Below the pieces are notes generated by a model that saw only the letters and a list, made by a program, of their open reading frames with translations, ran no database searches and had not been told where the DNA came from. From Viscum album (lineage: Eukaryota; Streptophyta; Magnoliopsida; Santalales; Viscaceae), in contig OY728159.1 of NCBI GenBank assembly GCA_963277665.1, forward strand, positions 1,018,057,343-1,018,121,342: a DNA stretch of 64,000 nt, read 5' to 3'. Shown here piece after piece: positions 46,575 through 59,600 of this stretch (its first letter is position 1; every line of letters begins with the position of its first letter). The position numbers and the translations under genes were made by a program.

Positions 46575-49500
46575 TGCCATAACCTAGAAATCTGGAGTTG
46601 ATGCATTATTTTATTATATTGGTATGATTACAAGGAATAAAATATCAAAGGATAGATCAGTTTAGTATTTTTGGAAAGCTATATTACAAACATAATAATA
46701 ATTATACATTAGTAAATAGGAATTAAAAATATGATACATAAGAAAAAGTAACAAAAATCATTTTTGAATGCTTATTCTAATATTTCTTATTCATAACCTC
46801 GGGGAAGGAAATATAATAAGGGTGAGCTCAAATAATGAGTAAGGGTATGTAAAGTGGAAGAAATAACAAATCAAAAGGATTAAATTAACATGGAAATTTA
46901 AATAACTAATAACACATACCATTTAAATAACTATTTGAGGAGATATCAATATGGAAAGGTAATAAACTCAAACTCATGCAATATAAATCCATAACCATAG
47001 AATAATATTAGTCCATAGATACGTCAAAAAAATATAATGGATGAATAATAATTGAATATAATTGAAAGAAAATTTTAATTATTTGATTCCATTTTCGAGT
47101 TAAATGGTACCTTTACTATCAAGTCCTTTCACAATGTAGTTTAAAAAACAATGGGTAAAACTCATCTGATTTTGCCAAATTATTATTCTCATGAGACTCT
47201 AATACATTGAGAAAATATCTATAATCGTGCCCCACTCATGAATTATCAGTCCAAATAATTAATCATATTCATGAAAATTGTGAATTATCAAAATGTATCC
47301 ATATTTAATAGAAGATATTTATTTATCAATAATTTATCAGTTAAACAAATAACTGTCAAAGTGAACATCATAAGTAAAAAAGATATATGTATTTGGAAAT
47401 AATGATATCCATTAAATGAAAATATTTATATTAATGTAAATTTATAATGATTTTTTTTAAAATAATGTTATTGTTTAAATATAATGTTAACAATCACTTA
47501 AGGAAGTGAGATTACAAAGATAATCATTAAGAAAATTCATGAGGAGAATAATTTTTACACATTCCCAAGTGTCCCATACCACTTTGGAAGAGATAAATCA
47601 TAATACCCATGAATGTATGACGTTAAATGAAACATAAAATATCATGATAATAATTATAAACATGATATTATGTTTCAATGGGATGCACAAACACCCTATA
47701 AAAGAAACTAGGTGTATAACTATAAATAAGTCTCAATGAAATGTAAATTAAGACGAAATCCCTTCCCTTATCCTAGATTTTGTTGTGTGATATTTATCCT
47801 CATATATAGTATTTTAAAACGTCTACTAACATATAATAGAACTATACAGATGTGTATAATATTAAATATCATCTTCTTTATGACATATTATTTCCCGTTG
47901 TAAATGATCTTTCATTATTTTCAATATTTCGGGTGTTAATTGACTAGCTTTCTCTAGTATGTTTTTACTTGTTATTTTATTATCCAATTAATTATATAAT
48001 GATTTAATGATACCCATAATTTAAAAAACTTGAATTAGTTATCTTATATATTCATCAAATACATATTTGAAATAACTTATAATGTTTAATGATAAGAAAT
48101 GAAATGCACCGTTCATGGAGACATTAGGTCATACATATTCATGAACACTACATTCATTCCATTGTTATGTTAAAGGAATTAAAAGTAAATGATATATATA
48201 TATATACACATATAAATTATAATTAAATTATAATATATATGTTATATATGTCACATATTTTTATTAATACCATCCTTTTTACATTCCATGTATGGTATGA
48301 ATGAGTCAAATCACTTTGAGCGGGTGGTAGACCACACTTCCTCAAACGCAATTATCGTATCTGCACAAGATAGATAGGAAAATGGTATTTTATAAATAAA
48401 ACTGAAATAATAATAAAGAAATTATAAATATAATTTATATAATATATTAATAGAGTTTCTATCATAATGACCTCCATGATAAGTGGTAAAAGAAAAATGA
48501 ATAATCATCGTTTTGTGAGGCAGTAGTTCAACACACACAAAAAAAATATGTTTATTACCTATTATATAGTGGATTGTGTATATTTAGGTAGAAATAATAA
48601 CAAAAAACATCCTAATATATTTATGATACTTAATTTTTAGGTAATCATGTAATAATAAGTGTATAGGGAGTGGATAATAAAATGAAAGAAAAGCCAATAT
48701 TGGATAACGTTACCTTAAAACTGGGTAACTCCTTTTGGTTTTATACCAAAGGGATTATTTGAAAGGATTTTTGACCATATGGATGCTTCTAGGTTGATGG
48801 TATGGATCTGGGAATCTATTTGTGAATATAATTTCTAATCCAATTTGGTTTTAGATGTGTAAGGAATGGGTATAAGTGGTGGCCTTTTATAGTGGAGGAG
48901 GAGTGGCACTCTTGTAATATTTTGACAAAGGAAATGTACCCACCTTTTTATGGTTGAAAGCTTATCCAATAATGGATCCAATTATTAAAAATATAATATA
49001 GGGTCCAAATATGGCCATACTATAGATTTTTAACAAAATTATATGTCATTTTGGGTCGTATGATTAATTTTTAGTCGCTTATTAAGCTAATCATAACCAT
49101 AATCGTTGTAAGGAATTTTAATCGCTTTAACTAATCTTTTAGGTAAAAAAGTAATATAAAATTATTATAAATTATAAATTATTCTTATTAAAAATATAGA
49201 ATACATTTTTTCAACTTCCAATCCTATAAGTGGTTGAAATTTATTTAAATTTAATCCCATAGAAGGGACGACAATTCATGTTTTTAAAATAAAAAAGGTC
49301 AAATAATTTCTATGTTTTTATAGTCGATCTCCAATTAAAATTAATTATAATGACCTAAATTGGACTAATTTATAAAAATATAATATAATTAAACATTAAA
49401 ATATATATAAATGATAATTTATCCTTACGGAATATTAGATGACAAATCAGTTTTGAAAATAGATTTAGTATTTTTCACTATTCATTAAAAAATGAATCTT

Positions 49501-50270
49501 GGAAGAAAAATACTAAGAATTTACCCCAACATAATTTGTTTTGCTTAATTTTCATTGATGAAGTATATTTTTTAATATATATTTTATATTTGTTCTAGAA
49601 ATTCGATTTAAAATAGGTTCTCCATTAAAAGGTGACAAAACTACCTTTAAAAAAATAGAGTATTGTACGTTTAATATTGGGTTTCTCCTTATCTGGTGCC
49701 TATTAAATCTATTGGATGAATATAAAAAATATTTTATTTAATATTTAATATATATATTTTACCTTAATTTCACTAAATAATTGTACTTAATTTAATTTAT
49801 TATTACAAAACACTATTGTGAGAATACAAATAGTTTTCAACAAAAATATTCACTTTATATTCAATTGGTTCTTATTTCCTTATCAAATTAATTTTTAACC
49901 ATTGAATTCATTTTATATATTGAATAGACCATAAATTTTCATAATACAGTTAATCCTATATATAACTTATAATTTAACCGCTAGTTTTAATATGATTATA
50001 TTAAATGATAATATTTTAATAATATATCACTGTTTTGTTAAAACATGATCTTTCATGTGACCCAAGATATCGAACAAGGTCATTATTTCATGCAATGAAT
50101 AATACCTTATTGTTATTGTCAATTGAAAGATATCGAATATATAGAATATATTTAAAATAGTGAATATATTTTAAATTATTTGGGTATTATATTCTCTTAT
50201 ACACTTGGTGTCTCCTATCATGCACATAATAGAATATACGGTTCTTACATTAGAATATTAGGGTGCTACA
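46575..50270 (-). repeat. 3' LTR of element B
   Basis: It pairs with 52999-56669 in ordered blocks. These include ATTGG(T/C)ATGATTA (46619, 53047), the 'catctgatttt/gg...ccaaat' block (47165, 53597), 'ggtaactccttttggttttataccaaagg' (48723, 55139) and 'cttgtaatattttg' (48912, 55326). The right end reads TTCTTACATTAGAAT...GGGTGCTACA. The left edge TGCCATAACC is aligned with TGTAACACCC and is poorly preserved. No genes lie inside. Confidence 0.75.
48883..48891 (-). promoter_or_regulatory. TATA box of element B 3' LTR
   Basis: The minus strand reads CACTATAAAAGGCCACC. The matching site in the other LTR (55299-55307) has TACAAAAGG in the same context, one base changed. Orientation agrees with gag, PBS and PPT. 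A very similar minus-strand CTATAAAAGGCCC stands at 5999. Confidence 0.5.
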
Positions 50271-50281
50271 TTCTCACCACC
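50271..50281 (-). other. Polypurine tract of element B
   Basis: The minus strand reads GGTGGTGAGAA, immediately before the 3' LTR start TGTAGCACCC. It closely resembles the tract of element H (GGTGGGGAGAA). Confidence 0.75.
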
Positions 50282-51599
50282 ATAAACAAATTACATCCTC
50301 ACAATTTAAAATTCCATTTGGAAAGAGAGTGATTGAAAATAAAATATTATTGAATGAACCACATAGTAAGAGGGTTACTATCACATATTCTGAATAAGAG
50401 GAAAATAAAAGTACAATGATCACATAACTAGGTTCTGTAGTTAGAGAACATATGTGTGAAATGGAAACTTGGATACAAAGGAAAAAATCTAACTGTTATG
50501 TTCTGAAAGAGAGTTCAATATAAATGGTTTGAAAAAATTTAACAATTAGAAAATCCTAAATCCATAATGACCCAAGGGCCATTTGATTCATAAAAAATGA
50601 AGGACTAGGATAACATTGTTTTTCAAAATAATTTTCCTGGTGTTGAGTAGTTCATTCAATCTCAAAGAATATAAGTAAATATAAATACTTGGTAAATTTT
50701 TATAAGAACAATATTATCTTATGGTATTGACTAGAACTATTTCTACATAATCTGTTAGAGAAATATTCATCACAAAGTGGTGTAATATATCAGTAAGTAA
50801 AACCATATCCAAAGTTATACTTAAACTATCTAATAAATCTTTAAACATTCTAAAATATTATGATTAAATAATTTAGAAATAAGGTCACCAAATTTCAAAA
50901 ATGAACTAATTATTATCCTTTAATCAATATTAATTACCTATTCAATCATCATGCACCGAATATGTGAATATCATCATTCATGTATCCTCTATAAATATGA
51001 TAATAAGATGAATTACCATAAAAACTTATAGGAAACATGAATTCCTTTTTAGTACTTAGGTAAGAAAAATGTTTTCGGATATATTCCATAAATATAAAAG
51101 GGTTTTAAACATTTTTAGTGATATAATAGAACACTTGTCAAAAAGTTATTAATAAATTTCAAAGTAGATAGCACTTATCCAAATCAATTTTTTCTTCATT
51201 ATTGTCTCTACATAACGAAGATATTAATGGTTATCTTTCCCTCAATAATGAGTTTTCCTAAAAGAATGACTTTCTACTTGAAAAAATTTCTTGGTACCAT
51301 TAAACATATTATCTTAAATCCTTATTGAAGAAGTACTAAAATTAAATCCATATATATTTAATCATTTATATTATGATAAAAACATCAATGAGATATATTT
51401 AAAACATATTTATTAGATCCAAATACAGAAGTAAACAATCATTCCACTTTAGGTGTGTTAATAAAATATGCTTGACCTTGATCCAATAGCTTCTTTGGAG
51501 GTATATTCCCTTGACTCTTATGAAATTATTTTTCATATTTCCCCATCTACATATAGTTGTAACATTTAATAGTAACTATTTCCTTATTTCTATTTTCAT
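50282..51599 (-). other. B internal region downstream of gag: no recognised domain
   Basis: Stops occur in all minus-strand frames. No protease, RT, RNase H or integrase landmarks were seen, and the length is too short for pol. It matches in position the domain-free 18437-19485 of element H. Confidence 0.55.
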
Positions 51600-52310
51600 T
51601 ATTTTGAATGGTGACCTTTTTCCCCACTACTATATAAATCTCCGAATCCTTTTATGAATTTACCAGGTTGATTCTTTCTATAGTTATCATAAGTTAGAAA
51701 ATCATTCTTTCTATTCATCTTGTTTGTCACAATACATTTTTCAAGGTGCATAAAATCACTATTATTTTCTTAGTTTCCCATGATTCCATAGGTCATTGAA
51801 ACTTATTTCTCTCTCTTTATAGTAAATAAAACAATCCATTCTTATGATGTGAAATTCTAAGAAACCAGCACCCTTCAATTATTTTTCTTAAGACCATAAA
51901 ATAAGTGGTTAATATTACACTCAGTGTTCCATATGTAATACATAGTATACTAGGCTAACCTTGTAAAGGTAACTTCATAATTTACAACACTCACTTATTC
52001 ATTTTTCTTTAACCAAATATACATCCTCTTTGTCTCATTTTTTTAATCACAAGGGAAGTATTTATTGAAGATTTTTTTCATACAAGTCCTTCATTCCATG
52101 AGATTAATTTATTATTCCTCTCTTGTATTTTGGATTCGATACCACAACTAATTAGTATCACATTGGAGAAAATTCAATAAAATTGTAACCTTCTCAATTT
52201 CATTACATCCTAAGGCCATAAAAATCTTCTCTAAAGACTTAATGCATTTCTTGGATTCCATTGGATTAGTAGACCCAATAAATGAATGGGGTCTCTATCG
52301 CATAAAGTGA
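51600..52310 (-). pseudogene. gag: Gag remnant of element B
   Basis: Minus-strand blocks: EKIFMALGCNEIEKVTILLN (the 'M-E-K-x-F-x-x-M-G-C-x-x-x-x-K-V' block, about 52240-52180), then WYRIQNT (WW-region). KKIFNKYFP and EVTFTRLA-YT follow, matching 'F-K-x-x-F-x-x-K-Y-F-P' and 'Y-E-A-K-F-T-E-L-S-R-Y-A'. Near 51650-51590, NQPGKFIKG and EKGHHSK look like the basic tail and a broken zinc knuckle. Several stops (for example after CDTN and in RTREE) interrupt the frame. Confidence 0.7.
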
Positions 52311-52984
52311 TTCAACATAGTAGATTATCTATGTGTAATAGGGTTATCCCTCTAGAAATGTCATTTATCATTACATGACTATGTTTCCTTAATATATCGA
52401 TAACTTTTTGAGTTCAAATACCATCTATGTTGACTTTATCCTGAGGGAAAGCTCTACATTGGCCATGAGTATTGATACCATTCTTCCTTCCAAACACCAT
52501 TTATAAACCCTAGAATATACTGGATTATCTCAGAATGTTATGAAATTTTTATAACACTAAATATGGTATATCATATAACATAAATTTATTCATCCTGAAT
52601 CCTTGAATAATAATATCTGGATACATTGGGGAAATATTTACTTTTAAATCCTTTATATGGTTAGGTAAATAAAATTTCAATTATCATAAACATATCACAT
52701 CGGAGTGTCCAACTAGGTGTACAGTAAGGCCCACTACCATGTACTAGTTAACCCCAATATAGCTCAAATTTTTTTTTAAGAGATGCTACTCTAAGGTAAA
52801 TCTATTCTAGAACCACGTCTACTTGTAGAATATAGATAGTGAAGTTTTACTAGGTATACCCACACAATCACTACCCATACATAATTATAATATTTTATTT
52901 TATAGTTATTATCAATGAATATCTTATGGTTTTCTCCCTAATCTACGTATTATAAATATAGTTTCCATGGTTTCTTCCAAAATT
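52311..52984 (-). other. 5' leader of element B
   Basis: Untranslated region between PBS and gag. It contains the AGGCCCACT..CATG block (about 52727) and an 'aggtaaat...accacgtctact' block (about 52795-52830) shared with D (29175, 33180) and E (37937, 38023). No coding region is seen. Confidence 0.5.
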
Positions 52985-52996
52985 CCTTTGATACCA
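52985..52996 (-). other. tRNA-iMet primer binding site of element B
   Basis: The minus strand reads TGGTATCAAAGG, 10 of 12 bases of TGGTATCAGAGC. It lies two bases inside the 5' LTR end (GGTGTTACA). It sets the element's orientation. Confidence 0.8.
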
Positions 52997-52998
52997 AC

Positions 52999-55900
52999 TG
53001 TAACACCCTGACAGAAAAACCCAAAGCTACTTTATTTTTTTATTACATTGGCATGATTAGAAGGAATCAAATCCCAAAGGAACAATCAGTTTAGCAGTCT
53101 TGTAAATCTATATTACATACACGATACCCATTATACATTTGGAAATAGAAAATACAAACATCATACATGATATAAAGTAATAATAAACATCCTTGAATGA
53201 TTATTACATGAATATTCTTCATAACCTTGGGAATGGAAACATAAATAGGTTGAGATCAAATTCTCATTAAGGGTAAGTAAATTGGAATAAATAATTCATC
53301 AAGAATAATAAATTAACAAGGAAAGGTAAATATAAAATAACACATTCCATTCATATAACTAGATAAGGCAATATCAATATGGAACGGTAAAAACAGAAAA
53401 TCATGCCATCTAAATCAATAAGCTAAGAATATGATGTATCCATAGATATGTCGATGAAAAATATAATTGAATAATAATAAATAAATATAATTGAGGTAAA
53501 TTTATAATTATTTGATTCCATGTTTCCCAGGTTCATGGTACCTTTACCATCAAGATATTTTATAATACAATTTATAGTATATCAGGTAAAAACCCATCTG
53601 ATTTGGCCAAATGATTCATCTCATGAGACTACCAAGGAATCAATGTTCTATCTATAACTGGGCCCCACCTATGTCCTATAAGTACAAAGAATTAATTATA
53701 TCCATGAACAATTTATCTTATCAAAATGTATCTATATTGAATTGAAGATACTAATTTATCAATAATTACCTAGTTAATCAAATAACTATTGAAGTGAACA
53801 CTGTGTGTAAAAATGATATAAGGTTTGGGAAATAAAAAAAATGTATGAGAATATGTATATTCAAGTAAATTTACAATTAAAAATTATTAAAATAAATTTA
53901 TTCATTAAAAATAATGTTAAGAATCTAAAAAGGAAATGAGATTGTGATGATAATCATTAAGAACATTCTTGAGGAGAATAATCCTTAATCATTCCAAAGT
54001 GCCCCATAACACTTTGAAATATTTAAATCATCATACCCAGGAATATATGACATAAAATTAAACATATAATATTATGGTAAAAATATACTAATGATATAAT
54101 GTGTCAAAGGGCATTACATATACCATATAAAATAAACTAGGTGCGTAACTACAAATAGGTCTCAATGAAATTTAAACTGAAACAAAATCCCAGAACATAA
54201 CCCACCATTATGTGTGTGTGTGTTATTTATACTAAATTATAGTGGTTTAAAACAAATAAATAAATTATTACAGAACCATAAATATGTTTATAACATTATA
54301 TATCATCTTCTTATAATGCCTTTTTACCCTCTTATTAACAATATTTTATTATTTTCACTATTTCCTGTGTTAATTGCCTTGTTTTCTAAAGTATGTTTTC
54401 ACTTTTTATTTGATTACCGAATTTCCTAGATCATGATTTAATAATATCTGAAATAAAAACCATTATTTAATTATATTATTTATTTATTACATAGGTATTT
54501 AGAAAAACCTATATTGTTTGTAAATAAGAAATGAAATGCACTGTTAACGGAGACGGTAGGTCATACGTACACTTTCATTCTACTTTCATTTCATTGTTGT
54601 ATTAAAAGAATTAAAATTAAATGATATATGTATAATATAATTCCATTATAACGTCTATTTTATATATGTAACATAATTTAATTAGGACCATCCTTTTTAT
54701 ATTCCTTGTATGGCGTGAACGAGTCAAATCACATTGAGGGGGTGGTAGTCCACACTTTCTAAAATAAAATTATCGTATTTACACAAGATAAATAGAAAAT
54801 AAGTATTTTATAAAAAAAAATTGAATCATAAAGAGATTATAAATATCATATTTATCATATATAAATAGAGTTTCCATTTTAATGGCCTCCACGAGAGGCA
54901 GTAAAAGTAAAATGAACAATCATTTTTCATGAGGCAGTAGTTTTCTATACAAAGAAACAATATATTCATTACCCATTAGATGGATGTGTTTATTATTGTT
55001 GATATAATAAATGAAATAACATAATAAAAGTATACTTAGGATACTTATTTTCTTATGTAATAATGGAATAATAATATTATTGTGAGTGGAGAAGAAACTG
55101 AAATAAAAAAGATTATTGGAAAATGTTACCTTAAAATCGGGTAACTCCTTTTGGTTTTATACCAAAGGGCATCCTTGGGAGGCATTCTGCGCAAATAGAG
55201 GAATTGAGGATTATTTTAGGGATTATATAAATCTATTTGGAAAATATTTTCTGAAAATAAGTTGTTTTATAGGTTTGAGGAATGGGTATAAGTGGGGGCC
55301 TTTTGTATTGGAGAAGTAGTGTCACTCTTGTAATATTTTGTCAAAGGAATTCTCCCCACATTTCTCAGGTTGCAGGCGAATCCAATATTGATCCCAATTT
55401 GATCCAATAGATTATATTGTATAAATACGAAATTAAAATTTATTTTGGACAAGTTTTTAGGTTTTTTTGGGCCTTAAGATTCAGTTTTACCCCTTATTAA
55501 GCTTAATTTAACATTAACCGTTGGAATTAATTTTAATCAATTTGACTAATATTTTTTGTAAAAATATCAATTGTCCTCAAAAAAGTAAAAATTATTATAA
55601 TTCCAAATACATAATTCATTTTTCACATTCAAATTCCTTAACTAGTAAAAATTAAGTTAAATTTAGTCCTGTGGAATGAACAATAATTCAGGTATTTAAA
55701 GTAAAAATTTTCAAATGTTTGACATGTTTTTATATTCAATTTAAAAGTAAAATTGATTAAAATTTCTAAATATGGATTAATTTATAAGAATAAAATATAT
55801 TTAAACCATAAAAAAACTAAAATATAATTTATACATATAATTAAATTATATGACAATACAGTTTTGAACTAAAATTCAGTATTTGACATAATTCATTAAA

Positions 55901-56669
55901 AACGAAGCATCATAGAAAAATACCAAAAATCATCCCTAACCTAATTTTCATGTTTACCATTAAAATATGAATTTTATTTTGACACATATTTTCTATAAGA
56001 TTTCAAAAAATTTGATTTAAAATAGGTGCGCCAAGAAGAGGTTGCAAAAGTTCCTTTACAAAAATATAGTATTTTATGCGTAATATTGTGTTTCTTCTTA
56101 TCTTGGGACTATCAAATATACGTTGTATGAATATAAAAATATTTATTAATATTATATATATTATTAATATCAATCAAAAATATTAATTAATTTAATATAT
56201 TAGGATAAAACACATTTGTGAGCATTAAAATAGTTTTCATTAAAAATATTCCCTCTATAATCAATTGGTTCCAATATCCATCTCCAATTAATTTTTATCC
56301 AATGAATTAATTTTATATTTTTTGTTAAACATATGATTTTATAATATAGTTAGTCTTATACCTAGTTTCTAGTTTAACATCTAGGTTAAATCTTATTATT
56401 ATATATAATTATATTTTAACAATATATTATTATTAGGTTAAAACTTGATCTTCGTGTTACGTAAGCTATCAGACAAATTCATAAATTCATGTAAGGAAAT
56501 ATAACCCCGTGTTTGTGTTCATTAAAAGATATATAATATATTTAATATAGTAAAAATATTGAATATATTTTAAATTAGTAGGGTATTATATTCTCTAACA
56601 TGCTTGGTGTTGTGTGTCATGCACACTATCGAATATACTGTTCTTACATTAGAATTTCTGGGTGTGAAA
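52999..56669 (-). repeat. 5' LTR of element B
   Basis: It begins TGTAACACCCTGACAG on the plus strand and ends TTCTTACATTAGAAT...GGGTGTGAAA, matching the 3' LTR end GGGTGCTACA. Its length of 3671 is close to the 3696 of the partner. The TATA position at 55299 reads TACAAAAGG. The frames at 54214-54429 and 55116-55452 are accidental within the LTR. Confidence 0.75.
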
Positions 56670-59600
56670 ATGTAAATCAAATTATATGAATCATCATATC
56701 AAAAAAATTTATGATATAGTTATTTTATACAACCATATCTTACAATAATATAGGACTAAGAAATGACATTATAACAATATATCATTCCTTATTATGTGAC
56801 TATAATAATTTTATATGATATTCTTTGGATTCCAATATGGCATACCATATAAGATATATATATATTACACTATTATATATGTATAAACATCACAATGTAA
56901 TATGAATACAGATCTATCCTTCAACATACCAATTTCACTAAAGATATATAGACATTTTACTATGTCACCTTTTATTTTCTCATATGAAATAAATATTTAA
57001 ATAACATTAAAAAATTCTTTTAGATATCTTTTAAAATACTAACGTAAATCTATAATTATCTTCATTGTGTATCAAATAATTTTTAATACCTACAAAATAT
57101 TCTACCAAAATTTATTTTGGATAAAATCTAAAATACATTTATAGAAGACCTCTAAGATTTTAAAAAAAATACCCCTATTATGTAAATTACAATGTGAGAC
57201 CCATGGAAGTTTGAATAACTAAGAAAAAATAAGGACTTCGAAATTCCTAAATGTAATCATTGAGAATCCTATAAGATAATCCTTCTTGATATTGAATATA
57301 TAAATTTATATTTCATGATTTATATCAAAAAAATTTATCTCTATAACTATGTCCACCAGTTGTTTAATATAAAATTATGTCTGTTCATATGGACCCTTTA
57401 CCCAAGACATTTTGTAACCAAGGGACACTTAGTATCTCAGTAACATAAATATACTCATAAATTCTTGATTTTGTTACTATTTACTAACCGAATGAAAAAA
57501 TAAAATGAAATTCAAAGAGATGGATGAGTAAATCACATTTCCCTCCTCCAATAGATAATGAGCACCACATACTACTAATTTAGGTAAATTATAAACTACA
57601 TAAGTATATCAAAATAGAGCGCCTAGATGATATTGTCATCATATAAGTAGAAAAATAAAATATTGAATAAAATTGACTAATGACATGATTAATAACATTC
57701 CTAACCACCCCATATTTTTTTATCAAACTCAAAGTTAGTGTAATAGAGTATCAAAGTATGAGTATTCTCATACATGTTCTTTTTTCAAACATTATGTAAT
57801 GGAGAAATCCAAATGTAAAATATTTAAGCCATGGTATACCAAATACATATTTAATGACACACGATATGATATACTTCAGGGTTCATCAAAACTTGAAATG
57901 AGTTTTATGTCTCAAGGATATATTTTATACCTTGAAAAAAAATCGAAGTCACATTATCAATAAAATTTCATCATAAATGATAATAATCAACGATAAATGC
58001 CATTTAAGGGTACATAAATGTTAAAATTGGAAGGATAACTATTATTCACTTTGTGTGAAAATTAATGGTTAGAATATGAATCATATCCCAAATGTCCAAC
58101 CCATATAACAAGTATCCAAATTTTCTTAACTTTACAAAAAATAAATTTTATGAAATTAATAACATCTAAAGTCCATTGAAAATATTTTTATGAGAAATTT
58201 TCTAGATCTAATACATTGAATACATTCCTTTTTGATTTCTATGGAAACAAAAATCAAATCATTTTATTATGTCTTCACCAATAAACCATAAAATAATTTA
58301 GGATATAAATTTATATTCACCTAGAATATTGAATAGTATAATTTATTTTTTTTATAATTTAACCTTCCCTAAGTCCAAATATACTCCCACAAGCCTCTTA
58401 TATTATATATTCCTTACAAAATATCATGCTATATACACCAACTCCTCTATTTTAAAAAATTACCTTTAGTTCCATTAATGGGAATATTTTAAAAATAATC
58501 TAGTAACATCCATATCTAATATAGTATTCCATATTTTTAGATAAATATTATAAAAAATAATACTATTATTTATAATTTTAAAATGAAGGTTTGTAGAAAC
58601 TACTCCTTTATATTTCCACAAATATCATGGACAATAATTTTTATCAATGATTTTTTCTTTATCAATGATTCATATCGAATCCATGTTATAAATTTTTATG
58701 AATCATAAAACATGTATATCATCTCATTTTAATTATAACAACTATTTTTAAACTAATGGAATCTCATATCAATTAAGATAAATTAGATAAGAATAAACAT
58801 CATTTATTCAGATCCTTGAAATTTATAAATATATATTTTCATTTAAAATACTGATAATATAAAACATTCCTACTAAATTTGAATGCTCCCTACAATCTCC
58901 ATCAATTCATACATTGATTTTGAAAACCTATAAAATTATAACAATTATAAAACATCTATTTAGTATCATAGAAAATTTAAAATATATTTACGGATTTTAT
59001 GTAACATTATACTAGACATGTTCTCTCTATGGATTTTCTTAAACCCTTTATGAATCCTAAAAAATTATTTCTAATTAAAATTATACCCCTCATTTCAAGT
59101 ATGATTTTATAGTTTTAGTGACCCGAGATGACTACTTGACCATCCAGTCATATTTTCTAGATTAAATGTAGTCATCATCATAAAACATGACTTATAAATC
59201 AATATTAGTGATAGTGATGTTTAAGGGAATAACCTTTCTAGAGTATTATTATATCTTAGTTATTGTTTGTAGGTAAGAAATAAAAATAAAATTCTATAAA
59301 TTAACCCCTCCTTGGGAAAATGAATATTGAATTTATTCAACAATAGTAATTTGATGATTCTTAGATATATACAGAGAATAAATTAAGTATTTATAAGAAC
59401 TGTTTAAATCCATGTAGACTAGAGAAACATTAATATAAACTTTTATAATCAATATTATTAGGTATGTAAATGACCTGGAGAGACTATTGGAATCTAATAT
59501 GGTTTGATCTAGAAAATAAATTTATTCTCTTTTTATTATTAGAAAGGTTCTAATAATATGGATCAATTAATTTTTTTCATTATCTCCTCAATGTGTTTAG

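Larger units (their letters stand above)
46575..56669 (-). mobile_element. Gag-only gypsy-like element B (LTR-gag-LTR)
   Basis: A minus-strand element with LTRs of about 3.7 kb. Read on the minus strand: 5' LTR (56669-52999) ending GGTGTTACA, PBS TGGTATCAAAGG, leader, gag remnant (about 52310-51600), about 1.3 kb with no recognised domain, PPT GGTGGTGAGAA, and 3' LTR (50270-46575). The internal region is about 2.73 kb, close to the 2.79 kb of element H, and likewise lacks pol. The LTRs match along their length but with many differences. No target duplication was found; the left edge is the least certain. Confidence 0.75.

Noticed and set aside
46570..56674. Target-site duplication for element B (GCTAC on the left, ATGTA on the right)
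   Set aside because: The five-base flanks do not match, and the left LTR edge is poorly preserved, so no duplication is claimed.
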